A stretch of 64,000 bases of DNA from Acetobacterium woodii DSM 1030 (GCF_000247605.1 NC_016894.1:2345732-2409731); one strand, 5' to 3'. Counted from the first letter of the stretch, positions 34,497 to 44,402 are shown. Numbers and translations: made by a program. The notes: a model not told the origin generated them from the letters alone.

Positions 34497-34524
34497 ATTA
34501 TAACACGATATTTATAAAAGTAAA
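34497..34524 (-). promoter_or_regulatory. Predicted promoter of the candidate ncRNA
   Basis: Minus strand: TTTACT (34519-34524), 16 bases, then TATAAT (34497-34502) with an upstream TG one base away (extended -10). The expected transcript start is near 34490. Confidence 0.55.
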
Positions 34525-34561
34525 GCTTTTTTTGAAAACGTTTTTAGTATTCTGGAAAGCT

Positions 34562-35245
34562 TTAAGAATCGGCGTTTAGAAGCAATTTCTCTCGATGAAT
34601 CCTCGTTGTTGGATCGATCAAAAAAATAACGCCATTTTGATTATTAATACTCTCAATAATCTGTTCTGGTTTGACACACTGTTGATCAATATACAGTAGC
34701 GTCATTTTGAGATTAAGCTTTTCTTCTTCATCGTCTTCAATTACTAAAAGTGATTCAATAAATGGGCGAATATCTTTTTCTACAAATTTCCCTTTTTTAT
34801 TTCTTTTTTGGATTAAAATTTGAGGAAGTGCTAAAAATGATTCAATCGTTTTTGTCGCTTTTTCTATCTCAATTCCTGGGGCTAGATTAAGCTCTAACCG
34901 ATAAACACTTTTTCGCAAAGAAGCCGAAAGTGACTCAACCTCAGCTGGACAAACCATTGCTGAAATTATCTCCAGGCCCTTTGGTAAAACTTGATTCATC
35001 GAATTTATAAATTCATCAACATCAATATCTTTAGATACAATCACTTCTCCATATTCGCCATCACTTGTTAAACCCACAGACATTGCTAATGCGAACGACA
35101 TTTTAGGATGCGGATTAAACCCCTGTGAATATTCAACCGGAATATCAGCGCGCCGAAAAGCACGCTGAAAAAGACGTTGTTGATCTAAATGTGATAAAAA
35201 GCGTAATCGCTTCGTTCGCTTAAATTGATATTGAATCTTAACCAT
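34562..35245 (-). CDS. TIGR03936/DUF2344 family protein (radical SAM partner)
   Basis: 227 residues with the family opening (YQFKRTKRLRFLSHLD, then EYSQGFNPHPKMSFA). In many bacteria this domain is fused to, or encoded beside, the B12-radical SAM protein present upstream. The two genes overlap by 8 bases here, which suggests a functional complex. The reaction is unknown. Confidence 0.88.
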   Translation of the reverse strand: MVKIQYQFKRTKRLRFLSHLDQQRLFQRAFRRADIPVEYSQGFNPHPKMSFALAMSVGLTSDGEYGEVIVSKDIDVDEFINSMNQVLPKGLEIISAMVCPAEVESLSASLRKSVYRLELNLAPGIEIEKATKTIESFLALPQILIQKRNKKGKFVEKDIRPFIESLLVIEDDEEEKLNLKMTLLYIDQQCVKPEQIIESINNQNGVIFLIDPTTRIHREKLLLNADS

Positions 35246-37085
35246 TGCACTTCCAACCTTTCTTGAATTCCATGATTCCGCAGTTCGAACAATTTTCCGG
35301 ACAAAAGGGAGTAGTTAACGCTGATTCCGCTTTTAAAGCCTCGGCAATAAGATATTTTTTAGTAACTCCGGTATCAATGAAATCCCATGGTAGAATTTCT
35401 GTGTAACTTCTTTTTCTGAGCGCGTAAAAATCCGGATCAACACCCGCTTCAGAAAAAGCTTCCATCCATTTTCCAAAATCAAAAAATTCGCCCCATCCAT
35501 CAAACCGGCATCCTTTTTTATGAGCGATTTCAAGGACTTCACATAATCGGCGATCGCCCCTTGCAAAAACAGCCTCTAAAAAACTAACGCCACTATCATG
35601 CCAACTATAAGAAATCTTGCGATCTTTGATACTCATTTTTAAATGCCGCTGTTTATCCTTAAACAACTCCTGCGAATTTTGTCCCATCCATTGGAATGGA
35701 GTAAAGGCTTTCGGTACAAATGAGGAAGTACTCAAAACCACTTTCAAACTTTTATTACGCAAACTGCGATCAATTTTTAAATATTCACCAACCACTTTTT
35801 GACCTAAATCAGCAATTCCTTCGATGTCTTCCATGGTTTCCCCTGGCAAGCCAATCATAAAATACAATTTTACGTGACCCCAACCTTTTTCGAAAGCAAG
35901 ATGAACTGTATCTAAAAGATTTTTCTCAGTTACGCCTTTATTGATGACGTCGCGCATTCGTTGTGTTCCGGCTTCTGGCGCGAGGGTTAAACCGGTTTTT
36001 CGGACCTTTTGAATTTCTTCCAGCATATCAATGCTCAATGAATCAATACGTAACGAAGGGAGCGAAATACTGACTTTCTGATCTTCATACTCATTAACGA
36101 GGTTTTTAATTAGCAGTTCAATTTCACTGTAATCTCCAGAACTAAGAGACGATAATGAAACTTCATCATATCCCGTCACTTTAATAAGCGCTTTAATTTT
36201 TTCCTGTATGGTTGCCGGCGCTTTTTCACGAGTCGGACGATAAATCATACCGGCCTGACAAAAACGACAGCCCCGTCCACATCCTCTAAAAATCTCATAG
36301 CTAATACGATCATGAACCGTTTCCGTGTATGAGACAACAATTTTGTCGGGAAAATAGGCATTATCTAAATCTTCAATAAATCGTTTTCGAATCGTTTTCG
36401 AGGCCTCTTTAACAATCGGTTTAAATGCGCTAATTACGCCTGAGCTTTCATCATAGGTAACTTCATACAAAGATGGTACATAAACCCCTTCGATACCAGC
36501 AACACTGATTAAAAACTCCTGGCGATTACCATTGGTCTTTTGCCATTGTCGATAGTTTTCCATAATCTCTAAAATCACTAATTCGCCTTCGCCAATAACA
36601 AAAATGTCAATAAAATCTGACAGCGGTTCAGGATTATACGCACAAGGTCCGCCAGCAATAATAAAAGGATCTGTTTCTCTCCGCTGACTAGTTCTAAGAG
36701 GAATTTGTCCTAATTCCAGCATATTTAAAATATTACTGAAACTCATTTCATATTGCAAAGTAAATCCAACAAAATCGTATTGATATAATGGCATCATCGA
36801 TTCTAATCCATACAACGGCAATTGGTGTAGTCGAAGCTGTTCTTCCATATCTACCCAGGGCGCAAATACACGCTCACACCAAATGTCTTTTTCTTCGTTT
36901 AGCAGGCCATATAAAATCTTCATTCCCAAGTGAGACATGCCCACCTCATAAGTATCCGGAAATGCAAAAGCAAAACGAACCATATCTTCGTTAGGTGTTT
37001 TATGAACCGCATTTACTTCATTCCCCAAGTAAGTGATTGGTTTTGTAACAAGCGGCAAAATATTTTCTTCAATAAAATTATTCAT
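35238..37085 (-). CDS. TIGR03960 family B12-binding radical SAM protein
   Basis: 615 residues. An N-terminal cobalamin-binding-like domain (FPDTYEVGMSHLGMKILYG) is followed by a radical SAM core with FRGCGRGCRFCQAG and by C-terminal Cys residues (FCPENCSNCGIM) that may bind a second cluster. The family is widespread in anaerobes, often near rplU-rpmA-obg, but has no proven reaction. It overlaps the DUF2344 partner gene. Confidence 0.88.
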   Translation of the reverse strand: MNNFIEENILPLVTKPITYLGNEVNAVHKTPNEDMVRFAFAFPDTYEVGMSHLGMKILYGLLNEEKDIWCERVFAPWVDMEEQLRLHQLPLYGLESMMPLYQYDFVGFTLQYEMSFSNILNMLELGQIPLRTSQRRETDPFIIAGGPCAYNPEPLSDFIDIFVIGEGELVILEIMENYRQWQKTNGNRQEFLISVAGIEGVYVPSLYEVTYDESSGVISAFKPIVKEASKTIRKRFIEDLDNAYFPDKIVVSYTETVHDRISYEIFRGCGRGCRFCQAGMIYRPTREKAPATIQEKIKALIKVTGYDEVSLSSLSSGDYSEIELLIKNLVNEYEDQKVSISLPSLRIDSLSIDMLEEIQKVRKTGLTLAPEAGTQRMRDVINKGVTEKNLLDTVHLAFEKGWGHVKLYFMIGLPGETMEDIEGIADLGQKVVGEYLKIDRSLRNKSLKVVLSTSSFVPKAFTPFQWMGQNSQELFKDKQRHLKMSIKDRKISYSWHDSGVSFLEAVFARGDRRLCEVLEIAHKKGCRFDGWGEFFDFGKWMEAFSEAGVDPDFYALRKRSYTEILPWDFIDTGVTKKYLIAEALKAESALTTPFCPENCSNCGIMEFKKGWKCNG

Positions 37086-37206
37086 TCAATTCCTCATAGT
37101 TATATTTATTTATAAAGCTAATTTACATATCTTACATGATTCCTCAAAACTTGTATAGTCATAAATTGCAAATTAGCCTTTTTTGCAATGACGCCGTAAC
37201 AATAGT

Positions 37207-37238
37207 AAAAAAGGCATAGTCTTATGCCCGATTTTTTA
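37207..37238 (-). terminator. Terminator after the EamA-type gene
   Basis: On the minus strand GGGCATAAGACTATGCC is followed by a T-run, about 20 bases after the stop of the transporter gene. Confidence 0.75.
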
Positions 37239-37256
37239 AGATGATTTTGTGGCAAG

Positions 37257-37688
37257 TTATCGGTTTATAAAAACCAAGCCCGCCAAACACAGAAATATTC
37301 CGATCAGTTGATTTGTAGTAAGAATTTCTTTATAGCATAATAAACCAATTGGAATTAGGATGATCGCTAATAAAATATTAGCGACAACGGAACCAATACT
37401 GATGTTCCATCCTAATCGATAAGCCGTAATATATCCAAATTCCAACGCTACCACAGCAATTCCCAAAGCAAAACTTGTCCAATTTAAGCGTTTAAAGGCA
37501 TCAACAATTCCTTCATTCAGGCCATTAGCCAACATTAAAAAAAACGTTAGTAAAGCAGCAACCAGATAGGTCACCATTAGTGATAAAAAAGGATTAACTG
37601 ATTCCGGCGTTGATTTTGTACAAATGTTGTAAAATACATTAGCGATAACAATTAAAATAATTGGCAAATAGTATGATAACTCCTTCAA
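37257..37688 (-). CDS. Small EamA/DMT-family transporter
   Basis: 143 residues with four or five hydrophobic helices and a loop containing YRLGWNISIGSVVANI and CYKEILTTNQLIGI, features of half-size EamA (drug/metabolite transporter) proteins. These must dimerise to form a pore. The substrate is unknown. It is followed by its own terminator, and the kinase gene lies 43 bases upstream. Confidence 0.75.
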   Translation of the reverse strand: MKELSYYLPIILIVIANVFYNICTKSTPESVNPFLSLMVTYLVAALLTFFLMLANGLNEGIVDAFKRLNWTSFALGIAVVALEFGYITAYRLGWNISIGSVVANILLAIILIPIGLLCYKEILTTNQLIGIFLCLAGLVFINR

Positions 37689-37730
37689 AGGTTTTGATAC
37701 TCCTCATTTTTAAATTTTACACGATCTCCC

Positions 37731-38462
37731 TCAGATTAAATTATTGTTCAAAAATGCGGCATTAAAATCGTGCTTTAATTCGTTAATATTTTGATACGGT
37801 GTTTCAATATAAAGCATCCTTTTAAGCACTATTTTTTCGTTGTCGTTCAAACGCAATTGATCAATTAAAAAATCATCTGAACTCGGCATGATCTCGTGAC
37901 ACATCGCCGAAAGACGCATAAAAACGTCCCCGATTCCCCAGAAGTCTGGATTAAACCGCTTATTAAATTGCGGTATGAATCGGGCCGATCCAAAATCAAT
38001 CAGAGCAAGCTTGCTACCAGTCCATAAAATATTTGACACTTTAAGATCGCGATGACTAATCTTTAATCCATATAAATAATCTACTATCTCAATTAACTGG
38101 GTTAAAATCGCAATAATTTCCTCTTTTTTAAATTCATGATCACTGTCTATTAAAGCTTCCAGATCGTTACCAGTCATTTTTTCTAATATTAATCCATAAA
38201 AACCGTCTTGATCAAAATCCGCAATTACCTCTGGAATAGCCGGGTGATCAACCATCTTAAGCCATTTTCCCTCCCAGACAAGTTTTTCTTTTCGGCGTTT
38301 GACATCATTGGCATGATATAGTTTTAATACATAGTTGCCGCTATTACCAGATATTTCATAACAAGTTCCAAAACGTCCTTGCCCAATACGTTGTTTTAAG
38401 CGGAATCCCCAATATGAAAGTGCCCCTTCTAACGAAATTACTTTCTTACCATTCGATTTCAT
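37731..38462 (-). CDS. Serine/threonine protein kinase, single-domain
   Basis: About 243 residues with most kinase motifs: Gly loop (IGQGRFGTCYEI), VLKLYH Lys, HRDLKVSN catalytic loop, and LIDFGSARF (DFG). There is no transmembrane segment or PASTA domain, unlike PrkC, so it is a soluble Hanks-type kinase. ATG 38462 overlaps the ABC ATPase stop by 17 bases; ATG 38483 is also possible and neither has a strong ribosome binding site. The overlap suggests coupled translation and a joint function with the ATPase, which I cannot specify. Confidence 0.8.
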   Translation of the reverse strand: MKSNGKKVISLEGALSYWGFRLKQRIGQGRFGTCYEISGNSGNYVLKLYHANDVKRRKEKLVWEGKWLKMVDHPAIPEVIADFDQDGFYGLILEKMTGNDLEALIDSDHEFKKEEIIAILTQLIEIVDYLYGLKISHRDLKVSNILWTGSKLALIDFGSARFIPQFNKRFNPDFWGIGDVFMRLSAMCHEIMPSSDDFLIDQLRLNDNEKIVLKRMLYIETPYQNINELKHDFNAAFLNNNLI

Positions 38463-39150
38463 CAACTGACAAGGGTTTTTCATTAAGATAACTTTTCTGT
38501 ACCTGACCATTTTTCATAATAATAACTTTATCCGCCATCGGTGTAATTGCCTGATTATGGGTAATTAGAATCACCGTCATATTTTCTTTACGACTCGTTT
38601 CTTGTAGTAATTTCAAAATATTCTTGCCTGTATTATAATCCAAAGCCCCTGTTGGTTCATCACAAAGCAAAAGTTTAGGACGCTTTGCCAGTGCTCTGGC
38701 TATGGCAACCCGCTGTTGTTCTCCACCCGAAAGTTGTGATGGAAAATTTGCCAACCGCTCTTCAAGGCCAACACTTTTTAACACCATTTCGGCGTCTTTT
38801 GGATCACGACAAATTTGCGTAGCCAGTTCCACATTCTCAACCGCAGTTAAGTTTTGAACGAGATTGTAAAATTGAAAAACGAATCCCGTATCATAACGTC
38901 GATATTCAGCCAATTCTTTTCGCGTCAGAGCGGCTACATTTTTTTTGCCAACAATAACCTCTCCCTCATCACAGCTATCCATTCCGCCCAGAATATTAAG
39001 AACTGTTGTTTTACCAGCGCCACTGGGCCCAACAACTACCGCAAATTGTCCTTCATCAATGAAGAAATTGATGCCATTTGCCGCATTAATCGTTACTTCT
39101 CCCATATGATACCGTTTGTACACATCTTTAAATTCAATAAAATGTTTCAT
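38446..39150 (-). CDS. ABC transporter ATP-binding protein (MacB/LolD type) without adjacent permease
   Basis: 234 residues with Walker A ([12 protein letters not shown]), Q-loop, signature ([15 protein letters not shown]), Walker B ([13 protein letters not shown]) and H-loop (LITHNQ), closest in type to the LolD/MacB group. These ATPases normally pair with an FtsX-like permease, but the next genes are a protein kinase and an EamA transporter. It may serve a permease encoded elsewhere. ATG 39150 is preferred, with a GAAGGA-type site upstream; ATG 39195 is possible. Confidence 0.85.
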   Translation of the reverse strand: MKHFIEFKDVYKRYHMGEVTINAANGINFFIDEGQFAVVVGPSGAGKTTVLNILGGMDSCDEGEVIVGKKNVAALTRKELAEYRRYDTGFVFQFYNLVQNLTAVENVELATQICRDPKDAEMVLKSVGLEERLANFPSQLSGGEQQRVAIARALAKRPKLLLCDEPTGALDYNTGKNILKLLQETSRKENMTVILITHNQAITPMADKVIIMKNGQVQKSYLNEKPLSVDEIEW

Positions 39151-39248
39151 TTCTCGTAGTCCTTCATGTTTAATATTTTCATTAATTTTATTCATCTTCT
39201 AAGTATAAAGAAAAAATAGCATGAAATCTATATTAATGTAAAAAAAGA

Positions 39249-40490
39249 TTAGCCAATTGTAACATTCTCCTGATTTAACTGCTCACTTTTAATCCCCAAA
39301 ATATAATTAAAAAACATTGCTATCGCCGCAAAGACCATAATAGCAATAAATGTTGAACTATAGTCGCCATCCGATTTTTGCAATAAAATGCTAGAAATAA
39401 TCGGGCCAATGATAGCTGCTGGAACTAATAAAAAATTAGATAAGCTGAAATTTAACGGATAGTTTTTCGAACCAAAACTGGAGTTAATGACGACCGATGA
39501 TAAAGCTGGAACCCCGCCATATGTAACACCGACAGATAAAAGACCAACAAATATTAAAATAACACTATTAAGTATTGCACCGAAAAATAAAAAGGCTCCG
39601 GCAATGAATAAAAGGACTGTATTTGCCCACATTGTCTTATTTCTTCCAACTTTATCAAATAATGATCCCATGAGCACACGTCCACCACCATTAAATACCG
39701 AAACCAGTAAACCTAATTGTGCCGGAGCCCCAAACGCAACAGCAATGGTAGCCGCACTCCCAATAATTAATAGGCCGGATGCAGTAATCATGATTCCCCA
39801 GAAAAAATAAAACCAAAACACGCCAGTTTTTAGCATTTCCATGGCCGTGTACTCTTTTTTCAAGTTTGTTTGTTCTGCCACCATTGTTTCATTTTTATTT
39901 ACGATAATTGGTTTTTTAATAAAGAATGAACCTAATGTCAGGATCACGCCAGCCATAATAGCCAAATAAAAAAAAGTTTCCAGTACTCCAAAATTATCAA
40001 TCATGGCACTAATCATCGTTCCTAGGATCAGACCTCCCAAACCAAAGCCCATCAATAAAATACCTGATGCTAATCCGGCTTTTTCTGAAAACCATGGAAC
40101 AACAGCACTAATAATAGCATTATATCCCATCCCTACGCCTGTTCCGCAAAGCACACCATAAAAAATATAGAGCATCATCAAACTTTGTTCGGGCTGCAAT
40201 GGATCAATTTTTGAAACCCCTAAAAACCCGACCAGTAATAAGACCGCAGTCATCAATACAATGAATTGATTTTTTATAATTCTGTTTAATTGTCCCGCAA
40301 TAAAACCACCTAAGCAAAAGAAGATAATCGAAATGGTAAAATTAAGTGATAAATCTGTTATTGACCATGTTTCAAAAACTTTACTCAGTGGACTTCTAAA
40401 AATCGACCATGCATATAGCACCCCTAAAAACATCAACATAATCGTTCCTACGCCAAGATATAACCATCGTTTCACACTGCCATTTTTCAT
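39249..40490 (-). CDS. OFA-family major facilitator (oxalate/formate antiporter type)
   Basis: 413 residues with 12 hydrophobic helices and the OFA motifs ([56 protein letters not shown]). Family members exchange oxalate/formate or other small carboxylates, but most are uncharacterised, so the substrate is open. It is monocistronic and divergent from the DUF445 gene. Confidence 0.85.
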   Translation of the reverse strand: MKNGSVKRWLYLGVGTIMLMFLGVLYAWSIFRSPLSKVFETWSITDLSLNFTISIIFFCLGGFIAGQLNRIIKNQFIVLMTAVLLLVGFLGVSKIDPLQPEQSLMMLYIFYGVLCGTGVGMGYNAIISAVVPWFSEKAGLASGILLMGFGLGGLILGTMISAMIDNFGVLETFFYLAIMAGVILTLGSFFIKKPIIVNKNETMVAEQTNLKKEYTAMEMLKTGVFWFYFFWGIMITASGLLIIGSAATIAVAFGAPAQLGLLVSVFNGGGRVLMGSLFDKVGRNKTMWANTVLLFIAGAFLFFGAILNSVILIFVGLLSVGVTYGGVPALSSVVINSSFGSKNYPLNFSLSNFLLVPAAIIGPIISSILLQKSDGDYSSTFIAIMVFAAIAMFFNYILGIKSEQLNQENVTIG

Positions 40491-40609
40491 TGTTTCCCTT
40501 TTCCCTCATAAAATTAAAATTTCTAATTATTGTATCAGCTAGTTGGAAAATAAACAATAATTATCCACGATTAACGGATAAAATTTCATTTTTTTATATT
40601 TACCAGTAC

Positions 40610-40638
40610 TGGACAGTTTCTTATAAAAAGATTACAAT
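40610..40638 (+). promoter_or_regulatory. Predicted promoter of the DUF445 gene
   Basis: TGGACA (40610-40615), 17 bases, TACAAT (40633-40638), 30 bases before the start codon; five of six consensus bases match in each hexamer. Confidence 0.6.
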
Positions 40639-40668
40639 ACTGTATAGATCGCAACAAGGAGGAACAAA

Positions 40669-41565
40669 ATGAACTTATCTTTTTTCATCGGCCCTATTTT
40701 GGGTGGATTTATCGGGCTCATCACAAATGGTATTGCCATCCGGATGTTATTTCGACCGCTAAAAGCAGTTAAAATTTTCGGAAAAACCTTGCCTTTCACC
40801 CCTGGGTTAATTCCCAAAGAAAAACCACGAATTGCCAAATCATTAGGTGATGTTGTTGCTAACAATTTACTTAATCAAGAGGTCATAAAAAATGGACTTT
40901 TATCTCCGGAAATGGATGCGAAAATCACCGTTGCCATCAATGGCTTGATCGCCAAAAAAAGCACCAGTGAAGATACTTTACAAGATCTTCTTTTTTCTTT
41001 TTCAGGCGAAGATCCTGGCAAAAAAGCTATCGATGATGTCACCAATAAAGTGGTGAGTTTTTCATATGACCGGATGATAAAAATGGAATTGGGCCCACTC
41101 TTATCCGAAATCGCAATCACCGAGATTATCAATAATCTCCAAGGTTCAATGTTTGCCATGTTAATTAACGATAATCTCATCAATTCTGCAAAGGTAAAGA
41201 TGTCCGAAATTATTGAGCGCATGGTCATTGAAAAAGGTAAAGATGTTTTAGCAAATATCGTAAAAAAAGAGCGTAACAGTCTACTGAATAAAAAGCTATG
41301 TGATCTTTACACTGAAAATAAAGATCGCCTTCCGCAACTGATCTCATGGCTGCTTCAGACCTATCATCAGCTTATTGAAAAAAACATCGGGACCTTAATT
41401 CATGCCTTGGATTTATCACAGCTAGTTGAAAACCAAATCAATAGCTATGATGTTCTAACTTTCGAAAAAATGATTTTTGAAATCATGCGTAAAGAACTTA
41501 ATGCTATTGTTCTGTTGGGCGGGCTATTAGGGTGTCTCATGGGCTTGATTATGTCGTTTGTTTGA
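40669..41565 (+). CDS. DUF445 family membrane protein (YheB-like)
   Basis: 298 residues. It starts with a hydrophobic helix (FIGPILGGFIGLITNGIAIRMLF, first 20 residues of the domain) followed by RPLKAVKIFGKTLPFTPGLIP, the hallmark of DUF445, and ends with a second hydrophobic helix. The region between is helical and soluble. The function is unknown; Bacillus YheB is a relative. AAGGAGG lies 7 bases before ATG 40669. ilvE follows on the same strand 81 bases later. Confidence 0.85.
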   Translation: MNLSFFIGPILGGFIGLITNGIAIRMLFRPLKAVKIFGKTLPFTPGLIPKEKPRIAKSLGDVVANNLLNQEVIKNGLLSPEMDAKITVAINGLIAKKSTSEDTLQDLLFSFSGEDPGKKAIDDVTNKVVSFSYDRMIKMELGPLLSEIAITEIINNLQGSMFAMLINDNLINSAKVKMSEIIERMVIEKGKDVLANIVKKERNSLLNKKLCDLYTENKDRLPQLISWLLQTYHQLIEKNIGTLIHALDLSQLVENQINSYDVLTFEKMIFEIMRKELNAIVLLGGLLGCLMGLIMSFV

Positions 41566-41646
41566 ATCCTACCCAAACCTATCAAGCTTATCAGTTCGTG
41601 AGCGGTTTTAGCGATAACTATTTTATTAAATGACAAGGAGTTAAAA

Positions 41647-42669
41647 ATGGATAAAAAAACAGAATTAAATTGGGAAGAACTCGGTTTTGACTATATAAAA
41701 ACTGACTATCGATATTTGTCGTACTGGAACAACGGGAGTTGGGATGAGGGTCTTTTAACAAAAGACAACGTATTAAAACTCGGAGAAGCATCACCATGTC
41801 TCCACTATGGTCAGCAATGCTTTGAAGGTTTAAAGGCTTATCAAACGAAAAATGGCGACATTCAATTTTTTCGGATTGATCAAAATGCCAAACGGATGCA
41901 AGACTCGTGCAAAAGACTCCTGATGCCAATAATTCCTGAAGAAACCTTCATTAATGCCTGCATTGATGTTGTTAAAGCTAATCTCGCTTATATACCGCCC
42001 TATGGAACCGGTGGCTCTCTTTATCTTCGTCCGATGATGATTGGGATCGGAAATAGTATTGCCGTTAAACCAGCAAGTGAGTATCTCTTTACCGTTTTCT
42101 GCATGCCAGTAGGGGCCTATTTTAAAGGCGGTATGACGCCCGTTAATTTTATGGTGTCTGATTATGATCGGGCTGCCAGTAATGGAACGGGTCAGCAAAA
42201 AGTCGGTGGAAATTATGCCGCCTCAATGATCGCTCATGAGATTGCTGAAAAAAAGGGATTTGCGGACTGTATTTATTTAGATCCGATCACCCATACAAAA
42301 ATAGAAGAGGTTGGCGCAGCTAATTTTTTTGGAATCACTAAAGATAATCGCTTTATTACTCCGAATTCAAATTCAATTCTCCCCAGTATAACAAAATATT
42401 CATTATTACATTTAGCTGAGCATTTTCTAAAAATGGAGACCTCAGAAGAAGATGTTTATATCGACGAGCTGGATTTATTTGCAGAAGCCGGGGCTTGCGG
42501 CACAGCCGCGGTAATTACCCCCATTGGTGGTATTTTTCACCACCATCGACTACATGTTTTTTACAGTGAAACGGAAGTTGGACCAGTAACGAAAAAACTT
42601 TATGAAACCCTAACAGCCATTCAACTCGGCGATCTCGCCGGGCCATCTGGTTGGATTTACAAAATTTAG
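41647..42669 (+). CDS. ilvE: Branched-chain amino acid aminotransferase
   Basis: 340 residues, class IV PLP-dependent fold. The PLP-binding Lys is in QQKVGGNYAAS; substrate-side motifs YGQQCFEGLKAY and GAAVITPIGG-like (GTAAVITPIGG) are present. It transfers the amino group from Glu to the keto acids of Leu, Ile and Val, the last step of their synthesis. ACAAGGAG precedes the ATG. A terminator follows. Confidence 0.95.
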   Translation: MDKKTELNWEELGFDYIKTDYRYLSYWNNGSWDEGLLTKDNVLKLGEASPCLHYGQQCFEGLKAYQTKNGDIQFFRIDQNAKRMQDSCKRLLMPIIPEETFINACIDVVKANLAYIPPYGTGGSLYLRPMMIGIGNSIAVKPASEYLFTVFCMPVGAYFKGGMTPVNFMVSDYDRAASNGTGQQKVGGNYAASMIAHEIAEKKGFADCIYLDPITHTKIEEVGAANFFGITKDNRFITPNSNSILPSITKYSLLHLAEHFLKMETSEEDVYIDELDLFAEAGACGTAAVITPIGGIFHHHRLHVFYSETEVGPVTKKLYETLTAIQLGDLAGPSGWIYKI

Positions 42670-42690
42670 AGAATTCTATCTTTACTCTAA

Positions 42691-42733
42691 ATAATAAAAC
42701 TACGGGATTTTCACAAGCTCCCGTAGTTTTATT
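42691..42733 (+). terminator. Terminator after ilvE
   Basis: ATAAAACTACGGGA pairs with TCCCGTAGTTTTAT, followed by T-rich sequence; it lies 22 bases after the stop. Confidence 0.8.
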
Positions 42734-42812
42734 ATCGCGATGCGCCGTTTTAAATTTTCAGATAAACCGGATTAGATTATTTTTGATTTTTTAACGCTAC
42801 CTTACTCGTCTG

Positions 42813-43382
42813 TTATCTTTTTTTCTTCTTTCTTACCGAATAACCAAAAGTACCGCATTTTTCGCCTAAACCAAAATATTCGCCGTGAACATAGGCAAGA
42901 AGCTCAGCTTGATCCAGATGTAGTTTTCCATTATCATCAAGCAGTTTTGCCTCAACGTTAACCGTCAGAATTTCTGCCATAAAAAGGACATGCGTCCCTA
43001 ACGGTATAATATTTTTAACTTGACACTCTAAGCTTAACGGACTTGCTGTCAACATTGGACAACTAATAGACTCACCATCCGTACATTCTAAATTCATTTT
43101 TTCAAACTTATTCACATCTCGGCCAGATTTCACCCCGCAAAAATCAACGGCCTTAACCATTGCCACGGTTGTTAAATTAATCGTGAATTCCTTTGTTTCC
43201 GAAATAATTTCATATGACAATCGACTCGGCTTGAGCGAAATATAGGTCATTGGCGGTCTGCTATTTAATACTCCCGTCCAACCAATTGTTAATACATTAA
43301 TTTTATCATGCTGCCCGCATGTAACCAAAACTGGCGGCACTGGGGCAAGTAAAACGCTTCTTGGCCATTTTATTTTACTCAT
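42813..43382 (-). CDS. Flavin reductase family protein (FMN-binding)
   Basis: 189 residues of the flavoredoxin/flavin-reductase-like fold (PVPPVLVTCGQHDKINVLTIGWTG; FTINLTTVAMVKAVDFCGVKSGRDV). It is expected to bind FMN and reduce flavin, ferric chelates or another acceptor. ATG 43382 is preferred, with AAAGGAA upstream; the frame to 43445 adds a non-homologous tail. It is monocistronic. Confidence 0.85.
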   Translation of the reverse strand: MSKIKWPRSVLLAPVPPVLVTCGQHDKINVLTIGWTGVLNSRPPMTYISLKPSRLSYEIISETKEFTINLTTVAMVKAVDFCGVKSGRDVNKFEKMNLECTDGESISCPMLTASPLSLECQVKNIIPLGTHVLFMAEILTVNVEAKLLDDNGKLHLDQAELLAYVHGEYFGLGEKCGTFGYSVRKKKKR

Positions 43383-43570
43383 TATTTTTTCCTTTTCGTT
43401 TATTTTGATAAATATTATAACATCTTTATGCTTCATATATAACACGGTAATAAAACATCTATGCGAAATATCGTATTAAAGAAAATACTATCAGAAACAC
43501 TTTTTTCTTGCAATCTTCAACTCAAATAGGATAGTATTACTATGATAACATAACATTGAACAGGAGAACT

Positions 43571-43753
43571 ATGAAAACAGAATTATTATTTATCGTAAAG
43601 CGCTTATGTGATCTTGAAGAAGAATTCGTAGATCTAACCGAAGAAGAAAAAGAAATTGTTGTAACAACTGCTGAAAACATGACCGGAGATCTTACTTTTC
43701 TTTTAGACGCACTCGAAGATTATTGTCTTAACAGTTTTGATGATGAAGATTAG
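43571..43753 (+). CDS. Small acidic hypothetical protein
   Basis: 60 residues, very acidic (LEEEFVDLTEEEKEIVVTTAEN; FDDED end), probably two or three helices. AGGAG lies 7 bases before ATG 43571. It has no motif I know. It could be a small regulatory or binding protein and is not clearly linked to its neighbours. Confidence 0.6.
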   Translation: MKTELLFIVKRLCDLEEEFVDLTEEEKEIVVTTAENMTGDLTFLLDALEDYCLNSFDDED

Positions 43754-43848
43754 TTAAACATTTACCGCTCAATCCGTAAGCAATTTTATAATAAAACTGG
43801 ACTTTATTTTTTTAAATTAAATCATCTAATCTGAATTGGAGGTTTGTC

Positions 43849-44316
43849 ATGAGACGAGCAAACAGAGAAGTAAAAAACAAATCTGAACTGATCAAAATTA
43901 TTGAAAGCTGTAAAACATGCCGGATGGGAATGATTGACGATGGAAAACCTTATGTTGTTCCATTAAATTTTGGTTATAAAATTGTTGATTCGGTCATTAC
44001 AATTTATCTACATAGTGCTAAAGAAGGCCGAAAGGTTGAAGTTTTAACCAGAAACAACACCGTTTGTATCGAAATGGATCAGATGAGCGAACTCATCACC
44101 GGTAAAAATGGCTGTGACTACAGCTGTTATTTTGAGAGTTTTATTGGTGAAGGACAAGCTGTTATTCTTGAAAATGTGGAAGCAAAAATAGATGCTTTAA
44201 ACGCTATTATGAAACATCAAACAGGAAAAGATGATTTTTCATATGATCTTCGCGTTTTAGATAAAACCTTAATCATCGCTATTGAATTAAATCACTATAC
44301 CGGAAAGCGGCACTAA
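43849..44316 (+). CDS. Pyridoxamine 5'-phosphate oxidase-family flavoprotein (NimA-like)
   Basis: 155 residues with the split-barrel FMN-binding fold (CRMGMIDDGKPYVVPLNFGYK; IYLHSAKEGRKVEVL) found in 5-nitroimidazole-resistance and related proteins. It probably binds FMN and reduces a small molecule. GGAGG lies 8 bases before the ATG. Terminator-like repeats follow. Confidence 0.85.
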   Translation: MRRANREVKNKSELIKIIESCKTCRMGMIDDGKPYVVPLNFGYKIVDSVITIYLHSAKEGRKVEVLTRNNTVCIEMDQMSELITGKNGCDYSCYFESFIGEGQAVILENVEAKIDALNAIMKHQTGKDDFSYDLRVLDKTLIIAIELNHYTGKRH

Positions 44317-44372
44317 AAAGCCGCCGCTATGTCACATCTTATATTATGCTGAATAAATTAGGCTCGCATTTA

Positions 44373-44402
44373 AACCCGGTATTATTTAAATACCGGGCTT
44401 CC
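44373..44402. terminator. Hairpin between the NimA-like gene and alsD
   Basis: AAACCCGGTAT and ATACCGGGCTT form a GC-rich stem between two convergent genes. The T-tract on either side is short, so efficiency is uncertain. Confidence 0.55.

Larger units (their letters stand above)
33698..34561. other. 864-base gene-free region upstream of agcS
   Basis: It holds no long ORF on either strand. The left ~270 bases are AT-rich, presumably with the agcS promoter. The rest contains a terminator hairpin (33975-34020), a candidate transcription unit read toward it, and a promoter at 34497-34524. These are described separately. Confidence 0.6.
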
